Below are positions 63,061 through 64,000 of a DNA stretch of 64,000 bases, in pieces; within the stretch, counting starts at the first letter, position 1; each line of letters starts with the position of its first letter. The translations under genes were made by a program, and so were the position numbers. The notes under the pieces are model-generated. The model was not told where the DNA came from. It saw only the letters and a list, made by a program, of their open reading frames with translations, and ran no database searches. This stretch comes from Istiophorus platypterus (lineage: Eukaryota > Chordata > Actinopteri > Istiophoriformes > Istiophoridae). The stretch spans positions 6,977,820-7,041,819 of the forward strand of contig CM029131.1 of assembly GCA_016859345.1 (NCBI GenBank), written 5' to 3'.

Positions 63061-63197
63061 GAGGAAAGATTTACACAATGAACTGCATATATATTCTGTC
63101 TAATAGCATATGTTGATGATGGTTATCTTGTTTCCCTTAACAATGGCATTTTAACAAAAGAATTATCGCTGCAGTATTAATACTAAACTGCTTAAGA
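63042..63197 (+). repeat. Direct repeat copy 1 (156 bp)
   Basis: Every base matches 63845-64000, at an offset of 803 bp. It starts inside a TG/TA microsatellite and goes on through unique sequence (gaggaaagatttacacaatg...) to the cttaaga matching the window's last base. Confidence 0.95.
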
Positions 63198-63419
63198 TCA
63201 CATTTAGTTTTACTAAAAGAAGAATTTGCTTTACTGGCATATGTCCAGTTGATACCCAATTATACGCATTATCAGCTGTAAATCAAAATACATTTGTTTT
63301 TTTTTGTAATTTAATGTATTGTAAATAACAAATAAGGTTAAAAAAGAAGCGCAGATGATGCTGTAGCTAAAACCAAAGTGAGACTGCACTCACAGATACA
63401 AAGCTTTTGTAGTCATAGG

Positions 63420-63420
<1 letters not shown>

Positions 63421-63464
<44 letters not shown>
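63421..63464. repeat. (AC)n microsatellite
   Basis: Perfect AC run of 44 nt, lying between the two direct-repeat copies. Confidence 0.97.
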
Positions 63465-63470
<6 letters not shown>

Positions 63471-63817
63471 CCTGTAGAGAGATGACCATAAAAAGAATAA
63501 GCAGAAACAAGAATAGATTTTCTGACCACAGTCTGAGCTTTTATCACAACTTTTGTTTATGTCAGCAAGGGTTCATGGCCAGCATACTCTACCCTACACT
63601 CACACACACACAGGCTAGATAAGCCTTCATGATCCACATCAACATTTCTTTGAGAATTAGTTTTACTTTTACTTTTTGTGTGCCATAAGAAACATTTTCA
63701 AGATAAAAAAAACATAGTTAATGCCAGTTTAAGATGTAATTTCCATTTAGAGCTGATCTAAAAGAAGTATCCTAAGTAAGTAGATCAAATATCTGTATGA
63801 GACTATGCATATATAGT

Positions 63818-63863
63818 GTGTGTGTGTATATATATAGTTGTTTATGTGTGTGTATGTATATAT
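63818..63863. repeat. TG/TA microsatellite before direct-repeat copy 2
   Basis: GT and TA units, then tttatgtgtgtgtatgtatatat. This resembles the microsatellite that leads into copy 1. Confidence 0.85.
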
Positions 63864-64000
63864 GAGGAAAGATTTACACAATGAACTGCATATATATTCT
63901 GTCTAATAGCATATGTTGATGATGGTTATCTTGTTTCCCTTAACAATGGCATTTTAACAAAAGAATTATCGCTGCAGTATTAATACTAAACTGCTTAAGA
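63845..64000 (+). repeat. Direct repeat copy 2 (156 bp seen, runs off the window)
   Basis: Identical to 63042-63197. The match is cut by the window end, so the true repeat may be up to the full 803-bp unit or longer. Complete identity in intronic sequence means a very recent tandem duplication or an assembly artefact. Confidence 0.95.

Larger units (their letters stand above)
61563..64000 (+). other. Intron downstream of exon 12 (continues past the window)
   Basis: No further exon is seen. It ends in TA/TG-rich microsatellites and two identical copies of a 156-bp segment 803 bp apart (see repeats). Confidence 0.7.

Overview
The window is a piece of a vertebrate nuclear genome, most likely a ray-finned (teleost) fish. 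It holds coding exons split by large GT..AG introns, many CA/GT microsatellites, and relics of Tc1/mariner, MITE-like and LINE-like repeats of the types common in fish. No bacterial or viral gene organisation was seen.

One protein-coding gene runs through it on the + strand: the middle and most of the C-terminal part of a Par-3 family polarity scaffold, best matched to PARD3B (fish pard3b; the ba/bb copy cannot be decided here). Twelve coding exons were delimited: 1103-1291, 4544-4714, 6079-6165, 13495-13627, 14896-15049, 16590-16675, 20914-20958, 33561-33776, 34665-34869, 51766-51876, 52180-52470 and 61451-61562. All keep one open frame across the joins and total 1800 nt (600 codons), starting and ending in phase 0. 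The 5' part (NTD, PDZ1, PDZ2) and the last exons lie outside the window. In order the exons encode PDZ3 (exons 1-2), a low-complexity linker (3-5), the SKSMD segment (6-7), the conserved KSSSLESLQTAV / RPRPHMVRGRGCN block that includes the Par-3 aPKC-site region (8), a Lys-rich segment (9-10), and a tail with three YA-x-[I/V] motifs (11) followed by a charged, probably helical stretch (12).

The most notable signal is at exon 3. The reading frame does not stop at its splice donor (6165/6166) but stays open for 251 more codons, to a stop at 6919-6921. That extension contains degenerate amino-acid repeats whose codons differ at third positions. An AATAAA with a GT-rich downstream element follows at 7629. 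This looks like a composite (splice-or-terminate) exon giving a short Par-3b isoform that ends soon after PDZ3 with a novel tail.

The remainder is intronic: a broken Tc1-like transposase on the - strand (11770-12723), a second Tc1-like fragment (about 53090-53420), a TIR-bounded MITE-like element (29945-30433), other dispersed repeat fragments, long polypyrimidine tracts on the sense strand, two perfect hairpins, and an exact direct repeat at 803-bp spacing running off the right edge. Exon numbers are local to the window.
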